Positions 26,551 to 35,968 are shown, counted from the stretch's first letter. The stretch: DNA of 64,000 bases from an uncultured Bacteroides sp. (GCF_963666545.1 NZ_OY762899.1:1178001-1242000), one strand, 5' to 3'. Notes: generated from the sequence alone by a model not told the origin. Translations and numbers: made by a program.

Positions 26551-26725
26551 TAGGTTCGCTAGCTCTATATACAGAGCGGCGATTAAAAGGGAATCAGGTG
26601 CAAATCCTGAACAGTCCCGCTGCTGTAAGTTTCACTAAAAGGTTTTAAGCAACAACCATTAGCCACTGGGCAAACCCGGGAAGGCGCTTAGAAACAGAAA
26701 CGAGTCAGAAGACCTGCCGTGCTTG
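26551..26725 (+). ncRNA. Cobalamin (AdoCbl-type) riboswitch
   Basis: The conserved core is visible in order: GGGAATCAGGTGCAAATCC, the CAGTCCCGCTGCTGTAA segment, GCCACTGGGCAAACCCGGGAA, GGCGCTTAG, and the B12 box GAGTCAGAAGACCTGCC. The 37-nt stretch to the btuB start contains an A/G-rich GAGGAAAGAGCAAAG, so translation control is likely: B12 binding would hide this region. It controls the three uptake genes that follow. Confidence 0.95.
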
Positions 26726-26762
26726 TATAATCACTGCTTTCGAGGAAAGAGCAAAGAATCTT

Positions 26763-28799
26763 ATGGGCAAATTTAACAGGCTAACAGTCATCAGACATTG
26801 GGTAATGATGAGCGTGATCGCTCTTCTACCATTTTCTCTTTTTGCACAGCAGCAAAAGGCTGATACTGCGCATGTATATAGCATTCCGGAAGTAATTGTA
26901 TCGGAACGTTTTCACACAAGGGAGGTACGATCCGCCATACCAATACAGGAGTTAACTCGTGCGGAGCTCGGAGGGTTGAACGTATTGCAAGTTTCGGATG
27001 CAGTGAAACACTTCGCAGGTGTTACGGTAAAAGATTACGGTGGCATTGGGGGATTGAAAACAGTGTCGCTACGTAGTCTTGGGGCGGAACATACAGCAGT
27101 GGGTTACGACGGTATTGCCGTAAGCGATTGTCAAACAGGGCAGATTGACATTGGCCGTTTTTCACTCGACAACATAGACCGCCTATCACTCAGCAACGGA
27201 CAAACCGATAACATCTTTCAATCGGCGCGTTTTTTCGCTTCGGCAGGCATATTGAACATACAAACTCTCACTCCTGAATTTAAAAAAGAGAAAAGAACAA
27301 ATACTTATGCTTCGTTCAAAACCGGATCATGGGGTTTGGTGAATCCATCTTTTCGCATCGAGCAGAAGCTTGCAAAGCAATGGGCAGCATCATTTAACAG
27401 TGAATGGATGTCAGCTGACGGTCGTTACCCATACACACTCCATTACGGGAATGCAAATGACAGCACATCACTCGAAAAACGAAAAAACACGGAGGTGAAA
27501 ACATTTCGTGCTGAAACCGAACTCTTCGGGAACTTTTCTAATTCGGAGCAATGGAGGCTGAAAGCTTACTACTACCAGTCTTCGCGGGGATTGCCCGGGG
27601 CTACCACCCTCTATTATGATTATGCTTCGCAACATTTATGGGATAAGAATGCCTTCATACAAAGCCGTTACAAGAAGGAACTAAACGAACAATGGGCTTT
27701 TCAGACTTCGGCTAAATGGAATTGGAGTTACCAAAGGTACTTAGATCCTGACTATAAAGGTTCGATCGGTAAAACCGAAAACAGTTATTACCAACAGGAA
27801 TGTTATTTCTCGGCTTCAGCACTCTATCGAATGCTTCAGAATTTATCTTTTTCTCTCTCTACTGATGGTAGCATAAACACATTGAATGCCAATCTAACTA
27901 ATTTTGCTCAACCTACCCGCTACTCATGGCTCACAGTTGTAGCCGGCAAATATGTTAATGAATGGCTTACTGCTTCAGCATCATTGCTGGCTACCGTGAT
28001 AAATGAGCAAACCAAAACAGGTATAGGCGCAGATAATCACCGGAAATTGAATCCTGACATGAGTGTTTCCATCAAACCCTTTGCCAACGAAGAGTTTCGC
28101 ATTCGTATGTTCTATAAAAATATTTTTCGCCTACCTAGTTTCAACGATTTGTATTATGGAGAAACCGGAAATAGAGATCTTCTTCCCGAAAAAACAACTC
28201 AATACAATGTTGGAATTACCTATGGCAAAGAGATCAATAAATTCTTTTCATCTGTTTCGGCTACCGTAGATGCCTATTATAATAAGGTGTCGAACAAAAT
28301 CATCGCAACGCCTACAAAGAACATATTTGTGTGGAGCATGGTCAATTTGGGAGAGGTTGATATTAAAGGGGTAGACGCCACACTGCGTATTAACCTGCAA
28401 CCATGGGAGAACATTGGACTCAATCTTTCGGGCAACTATACTTACCAACGTGCGCTGGATGTGACAGACTCAAGCGGAAAGACCTATAAAAACCAAATCG
28501 CTTATACACCACGTACATCGGGATCGGGACAGGCAAGTCTTGAAATGCCATGGATAAACCTATCTTATTCTTTTCTCTTCTCGGGAAAACGTTATGTATT
28601 GGGACAAAACTTGGCTGAAAACAGATTAGAAGGATATAGCGACCATAGTGTATCAGTAAGTCGCGAGTTCAGAATAAAGGGAATCAAGACTTTGCTCAGC
28701 TTAGAGGTATTAAACCTGGCAAACAAGAATTATGAAATAGTGAGAAACTTCCCCATGCCGGGTCGTTCGGCACGTGTAACAATAAAAATGACCTATTAA
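26763..28799 (+). CDS. btuB: TonB-dependent cobalamin receptor, BtuB-like
   Basis: 678 residues. The signal peptide ends near SLFAQ, and the plug domain follows (YSIPEVIVSERFHTREVRSAIPIQELT, SVRSL-like VSLRSLGAEHTAVGYDG). A 22-strand barrel ends with LANKNYEIVRNFPMPGRSARVTIKMTY, typical of BtuB/FepA-type receptors and lacking the SusC-type extension. The riboswitch directly upstream and the BtuG-like gene 2 bp downstream establish the substrate class as cobalamins. It would import B12 across the outer membrane with TonB energy. Confidence 0.93.
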   Translation: MGKFNRLTVIRHWVMMSVIALLPFSLFAQQQKADTAHVYSIPEVIVSERFHTREVRSAIPIQELTRAELGGLNVLQVSDAVKHFAGVTVKDYGGIGGLKTVSLRSLGAEHTAVGYDGIAVSDCQTGQIDIGRFSLDNIDRLSLSNGQTDNIFQSARFFASAGILNIQTLTPEFKKEKRTNTYASFKTGSWGLVNPSFRIEQKLAKQWAASFNSEWMSADGRYPYTLHYGNANDSTSLEKRKNTEVKTFRAETELFGNFSNSEQWRLKAYYYQSSRGLPGATTLYYDYASQHLWDKNAFIQSRYKKELNEQWAFQTSAKWNWSYQRYLDPDYKGSIGKTENSYYQQECYFSASALYRMLQNLSFSLSTDGSINTLNANLTNFAQPTRYSWLTVVAGKYVNEWLTASASLLATVINEQTKTGIGADNHRKLNPDMSVSIKPFANEEFRIRMFYKNIFRLPSFNDLYYGETGNRDLLPEKTTQYNVGITYGKEINKFFSSVSATVDAYYNKVSNKIIATPTKNIFVWSMVNLGEVDIKGVDATLRINLQPWENIGLNLSGNYTYQRALDVTDSSGKTYKNQIAYTPRTSGSGQASLEMPWINLSYSFLFSGKRYVLGQNLAENRLEGYSDHSVSVSREFRIKGIKTLLSLEVLNLANKNYEIVRNFPMPGRSARVTIKMTY

Positions 28800-28801
28800 T
28801 A

Positions 28802-30769
28802 ATGAGAAAATATACATATATACTTTGGATGGTACTACTCGCCACATTGCTACATGCCTGTGACGACATGGCGGACAAAGAGAGTTCAAGTGCTAGTGGT
28901 TCGACAGTCAGTCCCGAATCGGGCACAGCAGAACTCTATGTATTAAGTGAAGGATTGTTCAATCTGAATAATAGTACACTTATGCGCTATTCTTTCAATA
29001 GCAGCACAATGGTGAAAGACTATTTTCGAAAGATAAATCAACGAGGATTGGGTGATACTGCCAATGACATGGGCATCTATGGTTCCAAACTTTACATCGT
29101 TGTTAATGTATCCAGCGAGGTAGAAGTCATTGATTTAAAGACGGGAAGTTCAATCAAACAAATACCACTGCTCACAGAGAATGGCAGTTCAAGGCAACCT
29201 CGCTACATCACCTTCAATGGAAGCAAAGCGTATGTTTGTTCATTTGATGGCACCGTAGCACGTATCGACACCACCTCGTTATCCATAGAGGCTTACGCAC
29301 AGGCAGGAAGAAATCCCGATGGCATCTGCGTACAAAACAATAAATTATACGTTTCCAACTCGGGTGGGCTGGACAGTCCCAATTATGACAATACAGTTTC
29401 GGTGATCGACATCAATACTTTCACAGAAACAAAGAAGATAACAGTAGGTAGTAACCCGGGAAAGATTTTGCCCGATAAGTATGGAGACGTGTATGTAGTA
29501 ACCCGAGGTAATCTGGAGGAGGGTGACTATCACTTCGTCCAGATAAATAGTCAAACTGATCTGGTAACAAAAACATTCGATTACGCTGTGCTAAACTTTG
29601 CCATTAATGATGATTACGCTTATATGTACAACTATGATTATACATCAGGCAAATCATGGATTAAAGTCTTCAATGTAGCAACAGAAACAGTGGAGCGTGA
29701 TAATTTTATTACCGATGGCACTACGCTGACTACCCCTTATGGCATTAATATAAACCCATACAATGGAAATGTCTACGTGACCGATGCATACGATTATAAA
29801 GTAACAGGCGACGTACTCTGTTTCAGTCCACAAGGAGCACTACAATTCCGTCTCAGCAATGTGGGACTTAACCCTAACACAGTAGCATTTAGCGACAAAG
29901 CATCGCAAAGCGTGATCGATGATACTAACGACGAGAACTCACCGGCTTTCGCCAATAAAGTATGGGAATATATCCCTGCACCCTGCCAATATATGAACAC
30001 CAGTACTACAGCTTATAAAGAAGGATATACCACAACTCAAGTATTGGTATATGCAACAGAGCTGATAAAAGCACAATCTCTCCTAAGTCTGGGTGGTTTT
30101 GGAGGAAGTATCACCCTCGGGTTTGATCACACGATTCGCAATGTATCCGGAGAATATGATTTTAAAATTTATGGCAATGCCTACTACGACATGTATGGTA
30201 CTAATACCGGCAAACCGGGCGGAAGTTCCGAACCAGGCATCGTTCTCGTATCAAAAGACACAAATGGCAATGGCAAACCGGATGATGAATGGTATGAGCT
30301 GGCCGGTAGTGAATACCATTCGGATAAAGTAATTCGAAATTACCAAATCACTTACTATCGCCCCAGTCCGCTAAGTGCCGATGTGAAGTGGAAAGACAAT
30401 CAAGGCAAAGAAGGATCTGTACTTCGCAATACTTACCACCAACAAGCATCCTACTATCCGGAATGGATGGAAGATGAGATCACTTTCAGTGGCACCCGTC
30501 TACCTGACAATGCGGTGAATGAAGGAACAGCTACAAGCCAACATTGGGTCTCCTACTGTTTTAATTGGGGATACGCTGACAATCATCCCAATAACACCGA
30601 GTACAGTAAGTTCAAAATAGATTGGGCAGTGGACACCAACGGCAATCAAGTACAATTAGATGGCATTGATTTCATCAAGATTTACTGTGCCGTAAACCAA
30701 GATTGCGGATGGATGGGCGAAGCCTCTACTGAGATCTCTACCATAGAAGATTTGCATTACAGTAATTAA
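28802..30769 (+). CDS. btuG: BtuG-like beta-propeller surface lipoprotein with a C-terminal extension
   Basis: 655 residues. The lipobox is LLATLLHAC (Cys 20). Residues of about 45-365 form a YncE/NHL-like beta-propeller with repeats such as ARNPDGICVQNNKLYVSNSGG, KKITVGSNPGKILPDKYGDVYVVTRG and TTPYGININPYNGNVYVTDA. The last 280 residues form a second, beta-rich domain (LGFDHTIRNVSGEYDFKIYGNAYY, NGNGKPDDEWYELAGSEY). In gut Bacteroides, BtuG binds B12 with very high affinity and caps BtuB; position and propeller fold make this the BtuG equivalent. The tail domain is unassigned here. Confidence 0.82.
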   Translation: MRKYTYILWMVLLATLLHACDDMADKESSSASGSTVSPESGTAELYVLSEGLFNLNNSTLMRYSFNSSTMVKDYFRKINQRGLGDTANDMGIYGSKLYIVVNVSSEVEVIDLKTGSSIKQIPLLTENGSSRQPRYITFNGSKAYVCSFDGTVARIDTTSLSIEAYAQAGRNPDGICVQNNKLYVSNSGGLDSPNYDNTVSVIDINTFTETKKITVGSNPGKILPDKYGDVYVVTRGNLEEGDYHFVQINSQTDLVTKTFDYAVLNFAINDDYAYMYNYDYTSGKSWIKVFNVATETVERDNFITDGTTLTTPYGININPYNGNVYVTDAYDYKVTGDVLCFSPQGALQFRLSNVGLNPNTVAFSDKASQSVIDDTNDENSPAFANKVWEYIPAPCQYMNTSTTAYKEGYTTTQVLVYATELIKAQSLLSLGGFGGSITLGFDHTIRNVSGEYDFKIYGNAYYDMYGTNTGKPGGSSEPGIVLVSKDTNGNGKPDDEWYELAGSEYHSDKVIRNYQITYYRPSPLSADVKWKDNQGKEGSVLRNTYHQQASYYPEWMEDEITFSGTRLPDNAVNEGTATSQHWVSYCFNWGYADNHPNNTEYSKFKIDWAVDTNGNQVQLDGIDFIKIYCAVNQDCGWMGEASTEISTIEDLHYSN

Positions 30770-30816
30770 TTTCTAAAAAAATAAAAACTCAATAAATAAT
30801 TTAAAAGAAACATCTT

Positions 30817-31572
30817 ATGAAGAAATTATCTCTATCCTTTTTTTTATTTCTATCTGTATTTGTATTTTTCGCTTGTAGCGATGACAATGATGATTCGGGC
30901 ATTAGGCTAAACTTCGAGAGCCGATTGACGAGTTCAGAAAGTGAGTTTATCTCAGAAAGCACTTTAGCTGATGGCTCTTATTATAGCGACAGCTTTCAGG
31001 ATGAAGATAGCCTTGTTATCTTCAAGCATTATTACTCAGGAGCAATTCCTAACTACTATTTTGCAGGTTTTACATATATGAATAAAACCGATAATAAGAC
31101 ATCCTCAAGTCCAGCTCCTATTACCGGATCGGCAAAGAGTGGTAAAGTTTATTTAGCCGCATATACGAGTTCTTATACACCAGCTGAGTTTACAATAAAG
31201 AATCCAACTCTTTACAGCATACAAGGTGTATGGGTCACTAACAGCACATACGCATATAATAGTATGACGGTGGGAGATAGTTATGCTACAAAATTCAGTA
31301 AGGGAAGTTGGTATAAATTAACAGCAACAGGATATGACAAAAATAACGCCGAAGTTGGTACCAGTGAAGTCTATTTAGCCAATTACAGCAGTGACAATGA
31401 TAAGCCTGTAAATAAATGGATCTGGTTTGATTTAAGTGAACTAAGTGAAGCTGTAAGATTTCAATTTGATTTAAGCTCTACTGATAATGGAAACTATGGC
31501 ATGAATACAGCCGCCTATTTTTGCATGGATGATGTAACTCTCACTCTAAGACCGATTTCCTCTGGAATATGA
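30817..31572 (+). CDS. DUF4465-like lipoprotein in the B12 uptake operon
   Basis: 251 residues. The lipobox is SVFVFFAC (Cys 20). The mature part has the pattern of DUF4465 proteins: NFESRLTSSESEFIS, YYFAGFTYMNKTD, SGKVYLAAYTSSY, IQGVWVTNSTYAYNSM, GDSYATKFSKGSWYKLTATGYD and WIWFDLSEL. It follows btuG by 47 bp and precedes a terminator, so it is the last gene of the operon. Surface lipoproteins of this operon type can bind B12 (BtuH-like); that role is inferred from position only. Confidence 0.72.
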   Translation: MKKLSLSFFLFLSVFVFFACSDDNDDSGIRLNFESRLTSSESEFISESTLADGSYYSDSFQDEDSLVIFKHYYSGAIPNYYFAGFTYMNKTDNKTSSSPAPITGSAKSGKVYLAAYTSSYTPAEFTIKNPTLYSIQGVWVTNSTYAYNSMTVGDSYATKFSKGSWYKLTATGYDKNNAEVGTSEVYLANYSSDNDKPVNKWIWFDLSELSEAVRFQFDLSSTDNGNYGMNTAAYFCMDDVTLTLRPISSGI

Positions 31573-31652
31573 TTGTTTTAAAAAACATAAAATAATAGAA
31601 TGGAATCGAGACACATACAGTCATCAAAGCCGACGAGAATATACCTTCTCTG

Positions 31653-31683
31653 AATAATTGCGCTATGCATTAGCGCAATTATT
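31653..31683 (+). terminator. Terminator of the B12 uptake operon
   Basis: A perfect 13-bp stem (AATAATTGCGCTA / TAGCGCAATTATT) with loop TGCAT, 80 bp after the last gene. The loop-proximal half is G+C-rich and the 3' half ends in AT-rich sequence. Confidence 0.65.
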
Positions 31684-31747
31684 ATGTTATTCCAAATAAA
31701 TAGCGCCTTTCACGAAAAATATTTTCGATTAATTTACAGATGAGAAA

Positions 31748-31854
31748 GCATACTAGTTCAGCGCGGTTAATTAACTAGTTAACCGTGGTGAACTAGTTAA
31801 TTAACCACGCTGAACTAGTTAATTCACCAAACCCCTCTCAGAAAGCCTGTAGAG
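31748..31854. repeat. 22-bp-period palindromic intergenic element, copy B
   Basis: Read on the minus strand, the constant flank (31854-31829, with ACAGGCTTTCTGAGAGGGG) is followed by 22-bp units at 31828-31807, 31806-31785 and 31784-31763 and a partial fourth at 31762-31748. Units 1 and 2 share AATTAACTAGTTCA. Units 2 and 3 pair over 20 bp with one mismatch, and unit 1 pairs with the partial fourth. The flank matches copy A almost exactly, while the unit cores are unrelated. It lies in a convergent intergenic gap. Confidence 0.85.
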
Positions 31855-31955
31855 GCGGTTATAAATACCAACAAACATCAGAGAAATAGGAAAGAGGAAA
31901 GGCCAGATATCTTCCAACTGAATTGCCAGATGAGCAATAATTACGTAATTGCTCC

Positions 31956-32015
31956 AAAAGACCTCGGCGTTTTTTTAAAAGACCTAAGTGTTTTCCAAAA
32001 ACATTTAGGTCTTTT
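31956..32015. terminator. Bidirectional terminator-like hairpin with a duplicated half
   Basis: AAAAGACCT occurs at 31956 and again at 31977. The second copy (AAGACCTAAGTGTTTT) pairs with AAACATTTAGGTCTT and runs into TTTTT at the right, while the minus strand also has T-runs. It ends 36 bp before the PPTase stop and probably terminates that minus-strand gene. Confidence 0.6.
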
Positions 32016-32050
32016 TATTCATTACGAACTGTTACTAAAACGATTCTATA

Positions 32051-32677
32051 CTACCCCACTTGCCAAGTAAGCACAAAATCCGGATGGAGAAGATAATGAA
32101 TCAGAAACTCCTTCTGAGCATCGGTGCGGAACTCTTGCACACGAAACTCACCGGAACATTCTGTCTGGAAAGGATAAACACGAAGATGCTTCCTGAAATC
32201 AACTTCTGTCATTTCCATGCACTTGAACATCACCTCCTTAGCCGACCAATGTAGAAGCAATGACCAAGTTTCCACACCCTTATAGAGTGAAATCGGTTCA
32301 TCCTCACGCATATACTTATGTGCAACTTTGTGTACCCGCTCTCCGTATTGCTCAATATCAATGCCTGTTGGAGACTTACTAACGATAACAGCCACATACC
32401 CACGGGTATGGGATATACTGATAAAATAAGAGTAATCAGCCAGATAAGGTTTACCATTAGGCTCATAGCAGATCTCTTTCTCTTCACCCAGAAGGGTATA
32501 AAGCAAAATGCGAACGGAAAGCCACTCCAAACGGCGATGCGCAGAGGTGAAACGAGTTAGCATGCTTTCGTATTTCTCACAATGAGGAAACAACGCAAGA
32601 AGCTGATCAATAGATTCGTATGTTTTCCAAACTCCCCATTGATAAGAATCCTCTTTATGTTGCATAAGCATCGCCAT
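32051..32677 (-). CDS. 4'-phosphopantetheinyl transferase superfamily protein (Sfp type)
   Basis: 208 residues. The two family motifs are clear: PTGIDIEQYGERVHKVAHKYM with the Mg-binding Asp/Glu, and LLHWSAKEVMFKCM (WSxKEA-like) with the catalytic Glu and Lys. The preceding segment YFISISHTRGYVAVIVS carries the conserved ISHT. Enzymes of this kind attach phosphopantetheine to carrier proteins. In many Bacteroidota it accompanies gldE, as here, 90 bp downstream of it. No polyketide or peptide synthetase is in the window, so acyl carrier protein is the likely target. Confidence 0.88.
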   Translation of the reverse strand: MAMLMQHKEDSYQWGVWKTYESIDQLLALFPHCEKYESMLTRFTSAHRRLEWLSVRILLYTLLGEEKEICYEPNGKPYLADYSYFISISHTRGYVAVIVSKSPTGIDIEQYGERVHKVAHKYMREDEPISLYKGVETWSLLLHWSAKEVMFKCMEMTEVDFRKHLRVYPFQTECSGEFRVQEFRTDAQKEFLIHYLLHPDFVLTWQVG

Positions 32678-32766
32678 AGCGACAAGCCTATCAGGCTATA
32701 AAGATGATAAGTAGTAAAAGCAGAACGGCAAATATGCCCATGAACAAATGATACTTTTGCTTAATA

Positions 32767-34152
32767 TTAAGATTCATTGATTGAGAACTTTACTTTAAGT
32801 ATTCTACGACTGTCCATAGCTAGGACTTCAAATTCATAATTTAGAAAAGATACTTTTTCATGAAGTGCCGGAAACTCGCCTTTTATCTCGAGCAACAATC
32901 CGGCCAATGTATCGGAATCACCCGCTACTTTCACAAAATCGTCTTCATCCCTGTTGATTATCTTATAGAAATCGGTTAACTGAGTCTTTGCTTCAAACAC
33001 CCAGGTATGATCATTAAGAACGACATAAGTCTTCTCTTCATCATCGTATTCATCATTTATTTCTCCGACTATCTCCTCGATAATATCTTCCATGGTCACA
33101 ATACCGGAGTTCCCTCCAAATTCATCGACCACAATGGCTATGTGAATCTTGTTCGCTTGAAAGTCTCGCAACAAATCATCAATCATCTTTGTTTCGGGCA
33201 CAAAATAAGCCGGACGTATAAGTGATTGCCAACGAAAATTATCTCCTTTATTGATATGCGGCAGCAAGTCTTTAATGTAAAGTATACCCTTTATATTATC
33301 ACGAGAGCCCGAATAAACAGGGATCCGTGAATAAGCATTTTCAACAATGCATTGCAATACCTCTTTAAAAGTAACACGAATATCAAGGTCCGTCACATCT
33401 AAGCGCGAAGTCATAACTTCCTTAGCTGTTTCTCCACCAAAACGTATAATACCTTCAAGAATTCTATTTTCTTCAGATATCTCGGCTTTGTCTGTTAACT
33501 CTAAAGCATGAGATAGTTCATCAACGGATATATTACGGCTTTTACGCACAAAGTATTTATTCAAAAAGCCGGTGGAACTGACTAATACGGAAGCGATCGG
33601 ATAAAACAGCGTTCGAAGCATCCAGATACCTGGAGCAGCAAAACGACAAAAAGTTAATATCTTCTGAGCGGAATAGATTTTAGGCATTATCTCACCAAAC
33701 AGTAGTAATAGAAAGGTGAGCACAACAGTCAGAACCAAAAATTCAAGAAATGGAGTACTAAATTCAAAACTATCCATAAAGAAGAAGTTGCACAGCATGA
33801 TGATGGTCACATTCACAAAATTGTTGCTAATAAGAATAGTAGCCAACAAGCGTTGTGAATTACCTAACAAGTCACTGATTTTTTCGTCTGACGGATGATT
33901 ACGCTCTTCAATGCTATGTAAATCAGAAGGCGATAGAGAGAAGAAAGCTATTTCTGAAGCTGAAGCAAAGCCCGAAACAACGAGTAGCAAGCCGGCTAAA
34001 ATAATAGCCACAATTGCAGATAAAGAAGGATAGTGTACGGTTACACCGCTAAAAACATTTGCCAGTTGGCATAAATAGGCGTCTGGGTCCAAAGAATTTG
34101 GTTTTAGTTTAACAATAGAGTCAGTTGAAGAACGAAAATAGACAAGGAGCAT
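32767..34152 (-). CDS. gldE: GldE/CorC-like membrane protein with CNNM and CBS domains
   Basis: 461 residues from ATG 34152; the frame is open a little further with a TTG at 34173. Three to four membrane helices (about 45-75, 100-125, 135-160) form the DUF21/CNNM domain beginning VVSGFASASEIAFFSLSPSDL. Two CBS domains follow (VMTSRLDVTDLDIRV, FGGNSGIVTMEDIIEEIVGEINDEYDDE), then a CorC/HlyC domain. The name comes from flavobacterial gliding; in Bacteroides a role in Mg/Co transport or envelope lipoprotein handling is more likely. The neighbours ssb and mutY match the usual order. Confidence 0.85.
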   Translation of the reverse strand: MLLVYFRSSTDSIVKLKPNSLDPDAYLCQLANVFSGVTVHYPSLSAIVAIILAGLLLVVSGFASASEIAFFSLSPSDLHSIEERNHPSDEKISDLLGNSQRLLATILISNNFVNVTIIMLCNFFFMDSFEFSTPFLEFLVLTVVLTFLLLLFGEIMPKIYSAQKILTFCRFAAPGIWMLRTLFYPIASVLVSSTGFLNKYFVRKSRNISVDELSHALELTDKAEISEENRILEGIIRFGGETAKEVMTSRLDVTDLDIRVTFKEVLQCIVENAYSRIPVYSGSRDNIKGILYIKDLLPHINKGDNFRWQSLIRPAYFVPETKMIDDLLRDFQANKIHIAIVVDEFGGNSGIVTMEDIIEEIVGEINDEYDDEEKTYVVLNDHTWVFEAKTQLTDFYKIINRDEDDFVKVAGDSDTLAGLLLEIKGEFPALHEKVSFLNYEFEVLAMDSRRILKVKFSINES

Positions 34153-34210
34153 AGCTGAATCGTAAAAGCACAATACTTTTCGTTCTATTTTCGATCTCCA
34201 ACTTTATATT

Positions 34211-34675
34211 TTAAAATGGCAAATCGTCTGCCAGATTATCTTGTACAGGAGTAGGAGCCACTTGAGGCTGTTGTGTTTGCACTGTTGAAGGAGGAGCTGC
34301 TTGCGGAGCCGGAGAATAAGCGCCCGTAGCTTGTCCGGTAGCTTTGGGCGTAAGCATTTCCATGCTATCAACAAAAATCTCGGTAACATAACGTTTTACG
34401 CCTGCTTGATCATCATAAGAACGTGTTCTTATTTTTCCTTCAACATAAAGTTTATCACCTTTATGAATGTATTTTTCGGCTGTTTCTGCCAGTCCGCGCC
34501 ACAAAACGAGGTTGTGCCATTCCGTTTTTTCAGGCACCTGAGTGCCATTAGCCAAGGTATACGCACGATCAGAGGTTGCTAAAGAAAAGCTAGCCACGGC
34601 AATACCTGTATCAAGATATCTCACTTCAGGGTCCTTACCTACATTTCCTAACAAAATCACTTTATTTACTGACAT
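34211..34675 (-). CDS. ssb: Single-stranded DNA-binding protein
   Basis: 154 residues. The OB-fold begins MSVNKVILLGNVGKDPEVRYL and contains EWHNLVLWRGLAETAEKYIHKGDKLYVEGKIRTRSYDD. A low-complexity Pro/Gln linker (about 110-145) leads to the acidic tip DDLPF that recruits repair and replication proteins. It acts as a tetramer at replication and repair sites. It sits between mutY and gldE with its own promoter (34734-34741). Confidence 0.97.
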   Translation of the reverse strand: MSVNKVILLGNVGKDPEVRYLDTGIAVASFSLATSDRAYTLANGTQVPEKTEWHNLVLWRGLAETAEKYIHKGDKLYVEGKIRTRSYDDQAGVKRYVTEIFVDSMEMLTPKATGQATGAYSPAPQAAPPSTVQTQQPQVAPTPVQDNLADDLPF

Positions 34676-34733
34676 AGTTTCTTTTTTTAAAAGTTAATGG
34701 TTCGTTCAAACCATAATGATTACGTTTCGCTGC

Positions 34734-34741
34734 CAAAATTA
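34734..34741 (-). promoter_or_regulatory. -7 box (TAATTTTG) for ssb
   Basis: TAATTTTGGC on the minus strand, 59 bp before the ssb start. The match to TAnnTTTG is exact. Confidence 0.45.
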
Positions 34742-34779
34742 AACAGAATAACAACATCATGCAAGAATCAAAGCAACTT

Positions 34780-35823
34780 TTACAGATATTTTTCAAAGAA
34801 AATATGTACCAAGCGAGAAACAGCATACCTATCCAATTCTTCTTTCCTCACCTTCATGTATTTTGAAAAAGACTGTGAACTATCCGGCAAAATCACTTCG
34901 TAGAAGTTTGCATAAATCACCCTGTGCGAAAGTACATGTTTCACATCCCGACAAACAAGGCGAATGACAGGAGATTCTCCCAAACAAAAAAGATCACGCA
35001 GTTGGTCTAAAGCAAGAAAATCTTCTTCCGTAAGTGAACAAGAGGATTCAATTAAGGGCAGTTCGAACAAATTCTTCCAGATATCATTATCAGTGCGTTT
35101 ATGAATAAAAGTAAAGTCGCCCATACTCACATACATATAATTAAAGTAGCGATTGGTAGTTTTCGTCTTATGCTGTTTCACAGGTAAAAGTCCGACCTGC
35201 CCTTTTGATAAAGCAACACAACTATCGGATAACGGACAACGGGCACAGTCTGGAGCAGAAGGAGTACATTGGATAGCACCAAAATCCATAATTGCTTGAT
35301 TATAAAGAGCCGGACGCTTTTTATCCAACAGATCAGCAGCAAAAGCAGCAAAAAGTTTCTTTCCCTGTGTAGAATCAATCGGTGTATCAATGCCTAGATA
35401 GCGCGACAACACCCGATAAACATTGCCGTCTACCACCGCACAAGGCATATTATAAGCAAAGGAACAGATTGCAGCAGCTGTATATTCGCCCACCCCTTTT
35501 AAAGCTAGTACTTCGGAATAAGTAGTAGGAAAAACACCATTTATGCTTTTAGCAGCAGCATGCAGATTGCGGGCGCGAGAATAATAGCCTAACCCCTGCC
35601 AATATTTTAGAACCTCATCTTCATCGGCTTTAGCCAAGATACCAACAGAAGGAAAACGCTCAATAAATCGAAGAAAATAATTATATCCTTGTGCCACCCT
35701 CGTTTGTTGCAATATTATTTCTGAAATCCAAATTATATACGGGTCTGTGGTATCTCTCCACGGGAGGTCTCGTTTGCACGTTTCGTACCAACTTATTAAC
35801 CTATTGCTAAATTGACTGTTCAT
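34780..35823 (-). CDS. mutY: A/G-specific adenine DNA glycosylase MutY
   Basis: 347 residues from ATG 35823; an earlier in-frame codon at 35859 lacks family similarity. The catalytic domain has WISEIILQQTRV (catalytic Glu), the helix-hairpin-helix LKGVGEYTAAAI and VDGNVYRVLSR with the catalytic Asp. The 4Fe-4S cluster ligands are in CTPSAPDCARCPLSDSC. The C-terminal Nudix-like domain reads 8-oxoguanine opposite A. The enzyme removes adenine from such mispairs. The gene is divergent from the HU gene. Confidence 0.95.
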   Translation of the reverse strand: MNSQFSNRLISWYETCKRDLPWRDTTDPYIIWISEIILQQTRVAQGYNYFLRFIERFPSVGILAKADEDEVLKYWQGLGYYSRARNLHAAAKSINGVFPTTYSEVLALKGVGEYTAAAICSFAYNMPCAVVDGNVYRVLSRYLGIDTPIDSTQGKKLFAAFAADLLDKKRPALYNQAIMDFGAIQCTPSAPDCARCPLSDSCVALSKGQVGLLPVKQHKTKTTNRYFNYMYVSMGDFTFIHKRTDNDIWKNLFELPLIESSCSLTEEDFLALDQLRDLFCLGESPVIRLVCRDVKHVLSHRVIYANFYEVILPDSSQSFSKYMKVRKEELDRYAVSRLVHIFFEKYL

Positions 35824-35959
35824 CTGTTCCTTGAAAGTAATATAAATTACGAAACCCAAAAGTAGCTATTTTTAGCCATAAATAATCTATTGTTAACCGA
35901 CTAACAGACTTTTTTATAAAAATGTTCAGCAGATATTTTTTTAGCAACCTAAAAATCTA

Positions 35960-35968
35960 TATATTTGC
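35960..35968 (+). promoter_or_regulatory. -7 box (TATATTTGC) for the HU gene
   Basis: A perfect TAnnTTTGC 62 bp before ATG 36031. It shows that the 5' leader begins near 35975. Confidence 0.55.

Noticed and set aside
31956-32015. A fourth member of the 22-bp element family
   Set aside because: Direct AAAAGACCT repeats are 21 bp apart and there is no shared flank; it is adequately explained as a two-way terminator.
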